NCBI GenBank assembly: GCA_044356825.1
Contig: JBIKVM010000002.1
Span: 1 to 48,276 of the forward strand
Length of the DNA: 48,276 bases
Direction: 5' to 3'
From: JAUREX01 sp044356825
GTDB lineage: Bacteria; Pseudomonadota; Alphaproteobacteria; Rhodobacterales; Rhodobacteraceae
Made by a program: the position numbers and the translations under genes. This document shows positions 26,759-33,953 of the stretch, one piece after another (positions within the stretch are counted from its first letter, which is position 1; every line of letters starts with the position of its first letter). The notes beneath the pieces are model-generated. The model worked only from the letters and a program-made list of their open reading frames with translations, did not search any database and was not told the DNA's origin.

Positions 26759-28840
26759 ATGACGAAGAAACGAGGGACGACACCGGCGGCAGGAAAGACC
26801 GCTGCAGAGGGCATGAACCGTCGCGACTTTTTCCGCGCCGGCGCAGCCGCGGGGCTTGGGGCCGCAGCGATCGGCGCGCCGGCCGCAGCGGTTGCCGCGG
26901 GGCACGAAACCGGACCCGGCGGGATCACCTGGGACTACGAGGTCGACGTCTTGATCTGCGGTGGCGGCTGCGCGGGCATCACGGCCGCGATCCGGGCACG
27001 CGATGCAGGCGCCTCGGTGCTCGTCGTCGATGCCAACTATGACCTCGGCGGGCGGATGCTGCACAGCGGATCCTTCCTCTCGCTCGGGGGCGGCGATGTC
27101 ATCCAGAAGCGCGACATGGCGGGCGAAGCCGACGCAGAGGGCTACATCACCGTTCCGCCTCTCGAGGATCCGCCCGAGCTGGACGACTCCATCGACCTGC
27201 TCTTCACCGACGTGACCGACTGGTCAATCGTCGATCCCAAGGCGCAATCGCCCTATCGCTACAACGAGCGCGAGATGATGCGCGCGTGGGCCGAGAACTG
27301 CCCACCGACGCGCGAATTCCTGATGGCGAACTACGTCCGCTTCACCCGCGTCAGCGGCACCCACGGCGGCGGCGGCCTGAGCCGGGCGCGCGCGCCCTAT
27401 TGCTTCCTCATGCTGGGCGATGTCACCGACATCAAGAAGGGCACGATCACGGCCGAGGATGCCGGCATCGCCGATCCCGAGCGCACGAGCGCCTTCGCGC
27501 CCGTCAAGATGGAGGACGCCGCGAGCCTCGTCGGACCGGGTGCCGTGCGCAACGGCGTGGCCCTTGCCCGTCCGCTCGAGTTCTCGATGCGCGAAAAGGG
27601 CGTGCATGTCATGCTCAACCGCCACTTCGACGATCTGATCCGCGAGGAGCCCTTCGCCGGGCGCGTCGTCGGTATCCGCGCGAGCTACACCCCGCGCATC
27701 CACCCCGAGAGCGGCCAGCGGCTCGAGAGCTTCTGGCAGAACGGCAACATCGATGAGCGCCGGCCGAGCGTGAACATCCGTGCCCGCAAGGCGGTCATCC
27801 TCGCGAGCGGCGGCCACGCGGGCAACCCGGAAATCCGCAGCATGTTCTATGGCGCCATGCGCGAGCCTGCATTCCCGACCTCGGGTATGGCGCTGCTCGG
27901 GCCGGCGGCGCAGGACGGCACCGCGCTCAAGGCTGCGCTGCGGATCGGGGCGAACATGGCGGGGATGCAGCAGAACCTCTCCTATCCCACGACCTTCCAC
28001 ATCGCGAGCCGCCTTGGCACGCGCGACGCCTACACCGACATGTATCCCGGGCATCCGACCTTCGCTTTCCGCGGTTCGACAGGTCTCGGCGTGGGCGGGT
28101 CTGGTTTCGAGGAGTTCATCGCGGTCAACCAGGTGGGCAAGCGGTTCTTCAACGAGGTGCGCCTGCCCAAGCGTCCGGGTGGCAACCGCTATCCGGGCGA
28201 CAAGGGTGCGCCGGGTCAGGGGCTCGATCACACGCCGCTCGACTGGCGCAACTGCGCCGCCGAGTGGGTGCGACAGTCCTATACCTATGACCACGGCCTA
28301 GACGCCGCGATCGCGATGAACGAAGGCTCCAAGGCGCCGCATTACCACTCGGGCTCGCTCTGGGCGATCCTGGATCAGGACACCATCGACCGCACCGGCT
28401 GGGAACTGCGCTTCCCCTTCGTGAACGAGAGCAACGGCTACTACTTCAAGGCCGACACGATCCAGGAACTGGCCGGCAAGATCTTCGCGGGCCACCCGTT
28501 CGCACGGGTGCCGCTGTCGCATCTGCCGACGACGGTCGAGACCTGGAACGGCTATGTCGCGGCCGGGGCCGACCCCGAGTTCGAGCGCGAGAAGGACGGG
28601 CCGATGTATGCCATCGCCAAGCCGCCCTTCTATGCGCTCTCGATCATGGTCGTCTGGCACGACAGCTATGGCGGTCTGCGCTGCAATGGCCGCCAGCAGG
28701 TGATCGACATGGATGGCCAGCCGATCGCCGGACTCTATGCCGGCGGCGAGGCGGTTGGCGGGTTCAACAAGCACGGCCTCGGCAAGGGGCATGTGCAGGG
28801 CTTCATCGCCGGAACCTTCGCCGCAGCCGAACTGGGCTGA
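26759..28840 (+). CDS. Tat-exported FAD-dependent oxidoreductase (fumarate reductase/FAD_binding_2-like)
   Basis: A 693-residue flavoprotein. A twin-arginine signal, MNRRDFFRAGAAAGLG, starts at residue 19 and is followed by a hydrophobic stretch ending AAAVAAG, so export of the folded, FAD-loaded enzyme is expected. The FAD site is VDVLICGGGCAGITAAIRA, with Cys inside the glycine motif, then VLVVDANYDLGGRM. A second FAD contact is ASGGHAGNPEIR, and the C-terminal cap is GLYAGGEAVGGFNKHGLGKG, like FAD_binding_2 enzymes. There is no haem motif, so electrons must leave through a partner. GGGAGGA precedes the ATG at 26759; an ATG at 26813 would start exactly at the Tat motif. The substrate is unknown. 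It begins a likely operon with the next three genes. Confidence 0.82.
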   Translation: MTKKRGTTPAAGKTAAEGMNRRDFFRAGAAAGLGAAAIGAPAAAVAAGHETGPGGITWDYEVDVLICGGGCAGITAAIRARDAGASVLVVDANYDLGGRMLHSGSFLSLGGGDVIQKRDMAGEADAEGYITVPPLEDPPELDDSIDLLFTDVTDWSIVDPKAQSPYRYNEREMMRAWAENCPPTREFLMANYVRFTRVSGTHGGGGLSRARAPYCFLMLGDVTDIKKGTITAEDAGIADPERTSAFAPVKMEDAASLVGPGAVRNGVALARPLEFSMREKGVHVMLNRHFDDLIREEPFAGRVVGIRASYTPRIHPESGQRLESFWQNGNIDERRPSVNIRARKAVILASGGHAGNPEIRSMFYGAMREPAFPTSGMALLGPAAQDGTALKAALRIGANMAGMQQNLSYPTTFHIASRLGTRDAYTDMYPGHPTFAFRGSTGLGVGGSGFEEFIAVNQVGKRFFNEVRLPKRPGGNRYPGDKGAPGQGLDHTPLDWRNCAAEWVRQSYTYDHGLDAAIAMNEGSKAPHYHSGSLWAILDQDTIDRTGWELRFPFVNESNGYYFKADTIQELAGKIFAGHPFARVPLSHLPTTVETWNGYVAAGADPEFEREKDGPMYAIAKPPFYALSIMVVWHDSYGGLRCNGRQQVIDMDGQPIAGLYAGGEAVGGFNKHGLGKGHVQGFIAGTFAAAELG

Positions 28841-28851
28841 GGACACCACAA

Positions 28852-28914
28852 GACAGGCAGGCGGCACGCCTGCCTGTCGGCACCGAATCCTGCCGGCCGC
28901 GGGGCGACCCGCGG
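28852..28914 (+). repeat. Two perfect intercistronic hairpins
   Basis: Arms 28852-28863 (GACAGGCAGGCG) and 28867-28878 pair perfectly over 12 bases around the loop GCA. A second hairpin pairs CCGCGGG (28897-28903) with CCCGCGG (28908-28914) around GCGA. Neither is followed by a T-run. Sitting between the flavoprotein gene and the next gene of the same likely transcript, they could protect upstream mRNA or reduce downstream expression. Confidence 0.6.
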
Positions 28915-28940
28915 TCGGTCCCGACACCAAGAGGCAAGCC

Positions 28941-29882
28941 GTGACCGACCCGTTCAAGATCGTGACCGTTCCTGCAACCGTGGAAGCCGCTTCAACCTTC
29001 CGGCTCGACATCGAGACGCCAGAATTCCCCTCGGTCGACCTCAACGGCACCGAATTGTCGATCCGTGACGCCGAGGGGCTGGAGGTCGCACGCACCGCGA
29101 TCGTGCGTGGCAGCGATGGCGTTCACGTTCTCGCCCCCATGCCGGTCGGCCTCGTCGCACCTTCGGCGACAGGGCACCATGTCTGGCATGCCGTCGTCTG
29201 CGACGCTCAGTCCGAGGCGGAAGAGGACAGCGACGCACCGCCGGAACACGCTCTGGCAATCCCCTTCGGTGTCGAGGTAGCTGCGCACACGATCTTCGTC
29301 AGCGTCTGGGACTTGCCGGCCGCGATCGAGGCTGGCCGCCCCTTCGCGGCGACCGTCGGCCTAAAATGCACCTGCGGCTGCGATACGCGCGGCTGGGCCT
29401 TCAGCGTCACCGATGCCGAGGGGCACACACTCTGCGCGGGCAAGGTCGGAGACACCCCGGCCGAGGGCACCGACGCCCTCTATGTCGCGCGCATCGATCT
29501 GCCCGCCCCGTCGCGGCCCGGCGTAACCGCCTGGACCGTGACAGCGCTCTGCCCGGATCACCCTATGCCCCATGCCCTGCGCGGCCTGCCGCTGCGTCTG
29601 AATGTCACCGAACCCGCTGATGTCGCGATCCGGTTGCGTGTCGTCGATGCCGAGACGGGCGAGGCGGTTCCGCGCGCCAAGATCGTCGCGCACCCCTTCC
29701 GCGCCTTTGCCGACGACCGGGGTGAGGCCGTGCTGCGCGTTGCACGCGGCCAGTACCGCATCTTCGCCTCAGGGCGGGGCTATTTCGCAAGCCAGAGGCT
29801 CGCAGAGGTCACAGATGATCTGGACCTCGTGGCGGAACTCCACCGCGACCGCGACCCCTCACCCGCCGACACCTGGGCCTGA
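28941..29882 (+). CDS. Multi-domain beta-sandwich protein with a carboxypeptidase-regulatory-like domain; function unknown
   Basis: A 313-residue protein that I do not recognise as a named family. It appears to be three beta-sandwich units. Residues 1-110 contain ELSIRDAEGLEVARTAIV, residues 110-220 contain WAFSVTDAEGHTLCAGKV, and the last unit, about 225-300, has the carboxypeptidase-regulatory/CarboxypepD_reg pattern VVDAETGEAVPRAKIVAH ... RGQYRIFASGRGYF. The first two share the phrase (S)(I/V)xDAEG, suggesting duplication. A cysteine patch, KCTCGCDTRGW, lies near residue 140. There is no visible signal peptide from the likely GTG start at 28941, although its neighbours are exported. Its stop directly adjoins the leader of the cytochrome c gene. 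It may be a partner subunit of the flavoprotein. Confidence 0.7.
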   Translation: MTDPFKIVTVPATVEAASTFRLDIETPEFPSVDLNGTELSIRDAEGLEVARTAIVRGSDGVHVLAPMPVGLVAPSATGHHVWHAVVCDAQSEAEEDSDAPPEHALAIPFGVEVAAHTIFVSVWDLPAAIEAGRPFAATVGLKCTCGCDTRGWAFSVTDAEGHTLCAGKVGDTPAEGTDALYVARIDLPAPSRPGVTAWTVTALCPDHPMPHALRGLPLRLNVTEPADVAIRLRVVDAETGEAVPRAKIVAHPFRAFADDRGEAVLRVARGQYRIFASGRGYFASQRLAEVTDDLDLVAELHRDRDPSPADTWA

Positions 29883-29932
29883 TGGCCCGGGGGCGGCGTT
29901 ACGGACAGACAGGACAAGGAAGGGAACGAGGA

Positions 29933-30682
29933 ATGCTCAGACGGATGCTGGTCGGCGCGGCACTTGTGGCCGCATCAGGGACGGCGCAGGCGCAAGGCAC
30001 GGTCGATCCGGCCGCAATGACCGCCGGTGAGGCCATCTTCACGGCGCAGTGCGCGGTCTGCCACAGCAAGGAAGGCAATGCGATTGTCGATACCTTTCCG
30101 GCGCTGCGCGGAAACGAGAACCTGTCTGACACGGAGTATGTTATCACGAACCTGCATCAGGGCGTGGTCGTGATGCCTCCCTTCCCGATGCTCGACGATA
30201 CGCAGGTGGCAGCGGTCGCCACCTATGTGCGCAACAGCTGGGGCAACGCCTTCGGCGGGGTCAGCGCCGAAGACGTTGCGAAGGTGCGCGCGACGCTCGA
30301 CCCGCAGTTGCCGGTGCGCTCGATCTGGGATGGTGTCTACACAGCCGAGCAGGCCGCGCGCGGCAAGGAGATCTTCACGAGCCCCTGCGGCATCTGCCAC
30401 GGCTCCAAGCTCGACGGCGCGCCGGATGACCAGGACATGGTCCCAGCCCCGCCGCTCGCCCGGCACAAGTTCCTGCGCGCATGGGACAACCGTTCGGTCG
30501 GAGCGCTCTATGCCTACACCAGCGCCACGATGCCAAAGAGCAATCCGGGTTTCATGGCCGAGGAGGATTATCTCGCTATCGTCGCGCACATGCTTGCGAC
30601 ATCGGGCGCGCCAGCCGGAGATGTGCCGCTTTCGCTGGAGGTGTTCGAGCTTGGGCATATCGTCATTTCGCAAAAGCCCTGA
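29933..30682 (+). CDS. Periplasmic di-heme cytochrome c
   Basis: A 249-residue protein. A signal peptide (MLRRMLVGAALVAASGTAQAQ, cut near residue 21; 21 residues given here as MLRRMLVGAALV + AASGTAQAQ) is followed by two cytochrome c domains. Haem sites are C40-x-x-C-H44 (CAVCH) and C152-x-x-C-H156 (CGICH). Candidate axial methionines lie in VVMPPFPML and SATMPKSNPGF. ACGAGGA just upstream of ATG 29933 fixes the start; the frame is open from 29882 but would bury the signal peptide. By position it is the natural electron acceptor for the exported flavoprotein, passing electrons on to the respiratory chain. Confidence 0.88.
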   Translation: MLRRMLVGAALVAASGTAQAQGTVDPAAMTAGEAIFTAQCAVCHSKEGNAIVDTFPALRGNENLSDTEYVITNLHQGVVVMPPFPMLDDTQVAAVATYVRNSWGNAFGGVSAEDVAKVRATLDPQLPVRSIWDGVYTAEQAARGKEIFTSPCGICHGSKLDGAPDDQDMVPAPPLARHKFLRAWDNRSVGALYAYTSATMPKSNPGFMAEEDYLAIVAHMLATSGAPAGDVPLSLEVFELGHIVISQKP

Positions 30683-30998
30683 CTGCGGCCGGGGGCGCGC
30701 GCATCTCGCCGCGGCGCTTGGGGCTGCCCTCTGCGCCTTTCCGAGCGGGGGCGCATCGGCCGAGGGCACGCTCGTGTGCACGGTGACGGGCTATGACCTC
30801 ATCTTGCGCAATGGGGGGGACGCCGTCTTGCCGGCTGGCACGGCCTTCGAGTGGTCAGTTCCCTTCGCCCGGGCGAAGGGAACGGCCGTGACCGATCGCG
30901 ATCTGGCCCCGGGCGCGCAATTCCTGATGTCGGCGATGCTCGGGGCATCCTATCTCGGCCCGGACAAGCCGTGCATCATTACGCTGACACCTCCCTAG
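30651..30998 (+). CDS. Small secreted protein with two cysteines; function unknown
   Basis: A 115-residue predicted protein with a signal-peptide-like N-terminus (basic residues, then AHLAAALGAALCAFPSGGASA) and a mature part of about 75 residues, EGTLVCTVTGYDLIL to DKPCIITLTPP. Cysteines near its two ends could form a disulfide. The frame has no ATG in the right place; TTG at 30651 has GGAGG 9 bases upstream and gives a normal signal peptide, while ATG 30621 has a poorly placed site. It overlaps the cytochrome gene end by 32 bases. Its stop shares CTAG with the convergent di-heme gene. I do not recognise the family. Confidence 0.55.
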   Translation: MGISSFRKSPDCGRGRAHLAAALGAALCAFPSGGASAEGTLVCTVTGYDLILRNGGDAVLPAGTAFEWSVPFARAKGTAVTDRDLAPGAQFLMSAMLGASYLGPDKPCIITLTPP

Positions 30999-32236
30999 AG
31001 TCGGGCGAGGAAGGCAAGCAGGCGCGCGCGCGCGGGTTCGTCAAGCGCCTCATAGGCCTGCCGTGCCGGATCGGCCTCGCCGCCATGGGCGCGGATTGCG
31101 GCATCGAGATCGGGCGCGCGCCCGTCGCGCAGATAGCGCCGGCCCGGATATGGCGCCAGCGCGAGAAGGGGCGCGGTGCGCCATTCGGACCCGTCCCCCC
31201 CTCCGCCGGGGGCGAATGGCGCGGCAAGACCCGGACCCATGTCATGCAGGAGAAGGTCCGAATACAGCGTGACCCGCCCGCCCTCGAGGTCAGGCAGATC
31301 GGGCACATGGCAGGCGGCGCAACCGATCGCGGCGAAGTCATCGAAGCCCGGCCCCGGATCGGTCAGCCTCTGGGCGGGCGCGTCGAGATCTTCGAGATAG
31401 GCGGCAATCAGGGCGATCTCGTAGAGGGCGACCTCGTGACCCTCGCGCCAGGCGTCCGGTCCGTGCAGCGCGCCCAGACACCAGGGCTGCGCCGCAGTGC
31501 AATCGCCCGCCTCACCCGGCAAGAGACGGCTCGACAGCCCCATGTCGATCGCGAAGGCTTCAGCAATCTGCCACGCCAGATCGGGCCCCGACGCCGTCGC
31601 ACCAAAGCGGCCCAGTCGCGGCACCTCGCCCGGCGCGCCCACCAGACGGACCCGCCCTGTAGGGCCGTTGCCCTTCGCCTGCGCGTCGGCCAGGGCAAGA
31701 ACCGCCTCGGGATCAACCCGGTCGATCGCGGCGCGCCCCAGAAGCGGCGGTGCGAGCAGCGCGGTCGCAAGCAGGTCATCGACCGGATGCGCGGGCTCCG
31801 CGTCAGCCGAGAACGAGACGCCCGCGGTGCCCGGAACGGCACCGAGGACTATGCGCCCCTCGGGTGCGCCGCCGCCGGCGGCCCGCGTCTGCAACTGGCG
31901 TCCCAGAACAGGATGGCCTTCGCCCGCTGCCGTTCCGAGGCGCAGCACGAGGCCCGGTGCCGCGACAGGCCCGACCTCGGGGATCACAACGCGGCCTCCC
32001 AGAGCCGCGCCCATGTGACACTCAAGGCACGATCGAGCCGCGAAGAGCGGCCCGAGGCCATCCCACTGCGAGATTTCCGGAACAGGCACCCACGGGCGGC
32101 GGAACTCGTTGCGCCCCAATGCGTGGACCGCCGCATCCGCATCCGCCGGGAGCGCATATTCACCTGCACCCACAGCCTGACCCGCCGCAGAGAGGAGTGC
32201 AGCCAGAATTGCCGCCCGCCGAAGTCTGCCCGACAT
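30995..32236 (-). CDS. Di-heme oxidoreductase (DUF1111 / COG3488-like)
   Basis: A 413-residue exported protein with a signal peptide (RRAAILAALLSAAGQAVGAG). Two haem c sites are seen: C70-x-x-C-H74 (CLECH) and C306-x-x-C-H310 (CAACH). The family blocks FRRPWVPVPEISQWDGLGPLF, split here as FRRPWVPVPE and ISQWDGLGPLF, then WRTAPLLALAPYPG and RYLRDGRAPDLDAAIRAHGG are close to those of DUF1111 proteins, annotated as thiol oxidoreductases or putative peroxidases on thin evidence. It is convergent with the cytochrome cluster and divergent from the RND adaptor. Whether it belongs to the flavoprotein system is inference from proximity and shared compartment. Confidence 0.85.
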   Translation of the reverse strand: MSGRLRRAAILAALLSAAGQAVGAGEYALPADADAAVHALGRNEFRRPWVPVPEISQWDGLGPLFAARSCLECHMGAALGGRVVIPEVGPVAAPGLVLRLGTAAGEGHPVLGRQLQTRAAGGGAPEGRIVLGAVPGTAGVSFSADAEPAHPVDDLLATALLAPPLLGRAAIDRVDPEAVLALADAQAKGNGPTGRVRLVGAPGEVPRLGRFGATASGPDLAWQIAEAFAIDMGLSSRLLPGEAGDCTAAQPWCLGALHGPDAWREGHEVALYEIALIAAYLEDLDAPAQRLTDPGPGFDDFAAIGCAACHVPDLPDLEGGRVTLYSDLLLHDMGPGLAAPFAPGGGGDGSEWRTAPLLALAPYPGRRYLRDGRAPDLDAAIRAHGGEADPARQAYEALDEPARARLLAFLARL

Positions 32237-32425
32237 GTCAACCCTCGCGCGCTGACTGATCGGTGACAGTCTATCTCCGCTCGGGGGGCTTGCAACCGGG
32301 GTGAATCGGATGCAGGGAAAATTCCGATGGGGGCTGAAAGTCGCGCCGGAAGGCTGCTCCCTGCGCGTGTGTCTTTCAAGTGCCCATGGAGGAGAAGCGC
32401 AGCCTGCAGGCCCGATCGGGCGGTG

Positions 32426-32438
32426 CTGTGCGACACAG
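32426..32438. promoter_or_regulatory. Short inverted repeat CTGTG-CGA-CACAG before the RND operon
   Basis: A perfect 5-3-5 inverted repeat ends 14 bases before the adaptor ATG, within the 216-base divergent gap between the di-heme gene and the RND operon. It could be an operator or a leader hairpin over the ribosome-binding site. Nothing else stands out in that gap, and no local regulator gene is present for the pump. Confidence 0.3.
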
Positions 32439-32452
32439 TCAAGGACGACCTG

Positions 32453-33952
32453 ATGCGTTTCATGCTGCGCGCCCTCTCAGGCCTGTTCTTCTTGGCCCTG
32501 ACGGTCGGACTTGTCGTCGTGGCAGGGGTCACGGTGAAATCGGCGATCGATGAGCGCCTCTCGCGCGAAAGCAGGCCGCCCGAGGCGCGCGAGCGCATCT
32601 TTGCCGCCGAGGTGATCGAGCTCGTGCCCGGGACGATCGTGCCCGAACTGAATGCCTTCGGCACCGTCGAGGCACGCCGGAGTCTCGAGCTCCGCGCCCC
32701 TTCGGGGGGGCGGATCGTGGCGCTGTCCGAGAGCTTCGAGGACGGGGGCAGCGTTGTGGCGGGCGAGGTGCTGGTGCGGCTCGATCCGGCAGATGCCGAG
32801 GCGGGGCTTGCGCTCGCGCGCGCCGCCCTCGACGAGGCGCGGGCCGCCGAAGCCGAAGCGGGACGTGCGGCCGACCTTGCGGCCGAGGATCTGGCCGTCG
32901 CCGAGCGGCAGTCGGCGCTGCGCGAACAGGCGCTGGAACGGCAGACCGAGATTGCGGGCCGCGGGCTTGCCACCGCATCGGACCTCGAGGCGGCCGAGCT
33001 TGCGGCGGCGTCTGCCGCGGCATCGGTCCTGTCGCGGCGGCAGGCGCAGGCGCAGGCGCAGGCGCGGCGCGATTCCGCGGCGATCGCGGTTGCGCGGCAG
33101 TCCATCAACCTTGCCGAGGCCGAGCGGCGTCTGGCCGAAACCGAGATACGCGCGGGCTTCTCCGGCGCGCTGTCGGGCGTGACGGCCGTCGAGGGTGGCC
33201 TCGTGACGCCGAACGAACGCTTGGGCGTTCTGATCGATCCCGGTGCGCTCGAGGTGAGCTTCCGCGTCTCGACCTCGCAGTTCACCCGGCTGATCGATGC
33301 CGGAGGGCGGCTGCTGCCCGCAGCCGTCAGCGTCGCGCTCGAGGTTCTGGGAACCGAGATCGAGGCGACGGGGCGCCTTGCCCGGGTCGGCGCCGCCGTG
33401 GGCGAAGGGCAAACCGGGCGGCTGGTTCATGCCGCGCTCGATGCGGCACCGGGGTTCATGCCGGGCGATTTCGTGTCGGTCCGCATTGCCGAACCGCCGC
33501 TCGAAGGTGTGGCGCGTGTCCCGGTGAGCGCGCTCGGCACCGGTTCCACGGTCCTGCTGCTCGGGCCGGAGGACCGGCTCGAGGAAGCGACCGTCGAGAT
33601 CCTGCGCCGACAGGGTGAGGACGTCGTCATCACCGTCTCATCCCTTGCCGGCCGCGAGATCGTGGCCGAGCGCACGCAACTTCTGGGTTCGGGCATCAAG
33701 ATCAGGCCGCTGCGCGCGAACCTCGAAGCCGGGGCAAGCGCAGGAGAGGGGCGCGCAGCGGATGCGCCCACCAGCGCCGACGGCGGCGATCTGGTCGAGA
33801 TCGATCCGGAACGGCGCGCGCGCCTCATCGCCTTCGTAGAGGCCAGCACCGAGATGCCGGCCGAGGCCAAGGCGCGCATCCTGTCGCAATTGCAGCAAGA
33901 CCGCGTGCCGGCCCGCATGCTCGAGCGGATCGAAGCTCGGATGGGGGGCTAG
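32453..33952 (+). CDS. RND efflux periplasmic adaptor (membrane fusion protein)
   Basis: A 499-residue adaptor. An N-terminal membrane anchor (ALSGLFFLALTVGLVVVAGV) is followed by a split lipoyl half (APSGGRIVALSESFEDGGSV), a long alanine-rich hairpin coiled coil (about residues 100-220) and the second lipoyl half (EIRAGFSGALSGVTAVEGGLV). Beta-barrel and membrane-proximal domains come next. After about residue 425 there is a further helical tail, with PERRARLIAFVEASTEM and RILSQLQQDRVPARMLER, which most adaptors lack. It would link the RND pump to an outer-membrane channel, but no TolC-like gene is in the window. The stop is 1 base before the pump start. Confidence 0.88.
   Translation: MRFMLRALSGLFFLALTVGLVVVAGVTVKSAIDERLSRESRPPEARERIFAAEVIELVPGTIVPELNAFGTVEARRSLELRAPSGGRIVALSESFEDGGSVVAGEVLVRLDPADAEAGLALARAALDEARAAEAEAGRAADLAAEDLAVAERQSALREQALERQTEIAGRGLATASDLEAAELAAASAAASVLSRRQAQAQAQARRDSAAIAVARQSINLAEAERRLAETEIRAGFSGALSGVTAVEGGLVTPNERLGVLIDPGALEVSFRVSTSQFTRLIDAGGRLLPAAVSVALEVLGTEIEATGRLARVGAAVGEGQTGRLVHAALDAAPGFMPGDFVSVRIAEPPLEGVARVPVSALGTGSTVLLLGPEDRLEEATVEILRRQGEDVVITVSSLAGREIVAERTQLLGSGIKIRPLRANLEAGASAGEGRAADAPTSADGGDLVEIDPERRARLIAFVEASTEMPAEAKARILSQLQQDRVPARMLERIEARMGG
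33041..33064 (+). repeat. Four tandem copies of CAGGCG inside the adaptor coiled coil
   Basis: Four 6-base units encode alternating Gln-Ala in the hairpin (RRQAQAQAQARR). Copy-number change would keep the frame and alter hairpin length by two residues per unit. Confidence 0.8.
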
Positions 33953-33953
33953 G

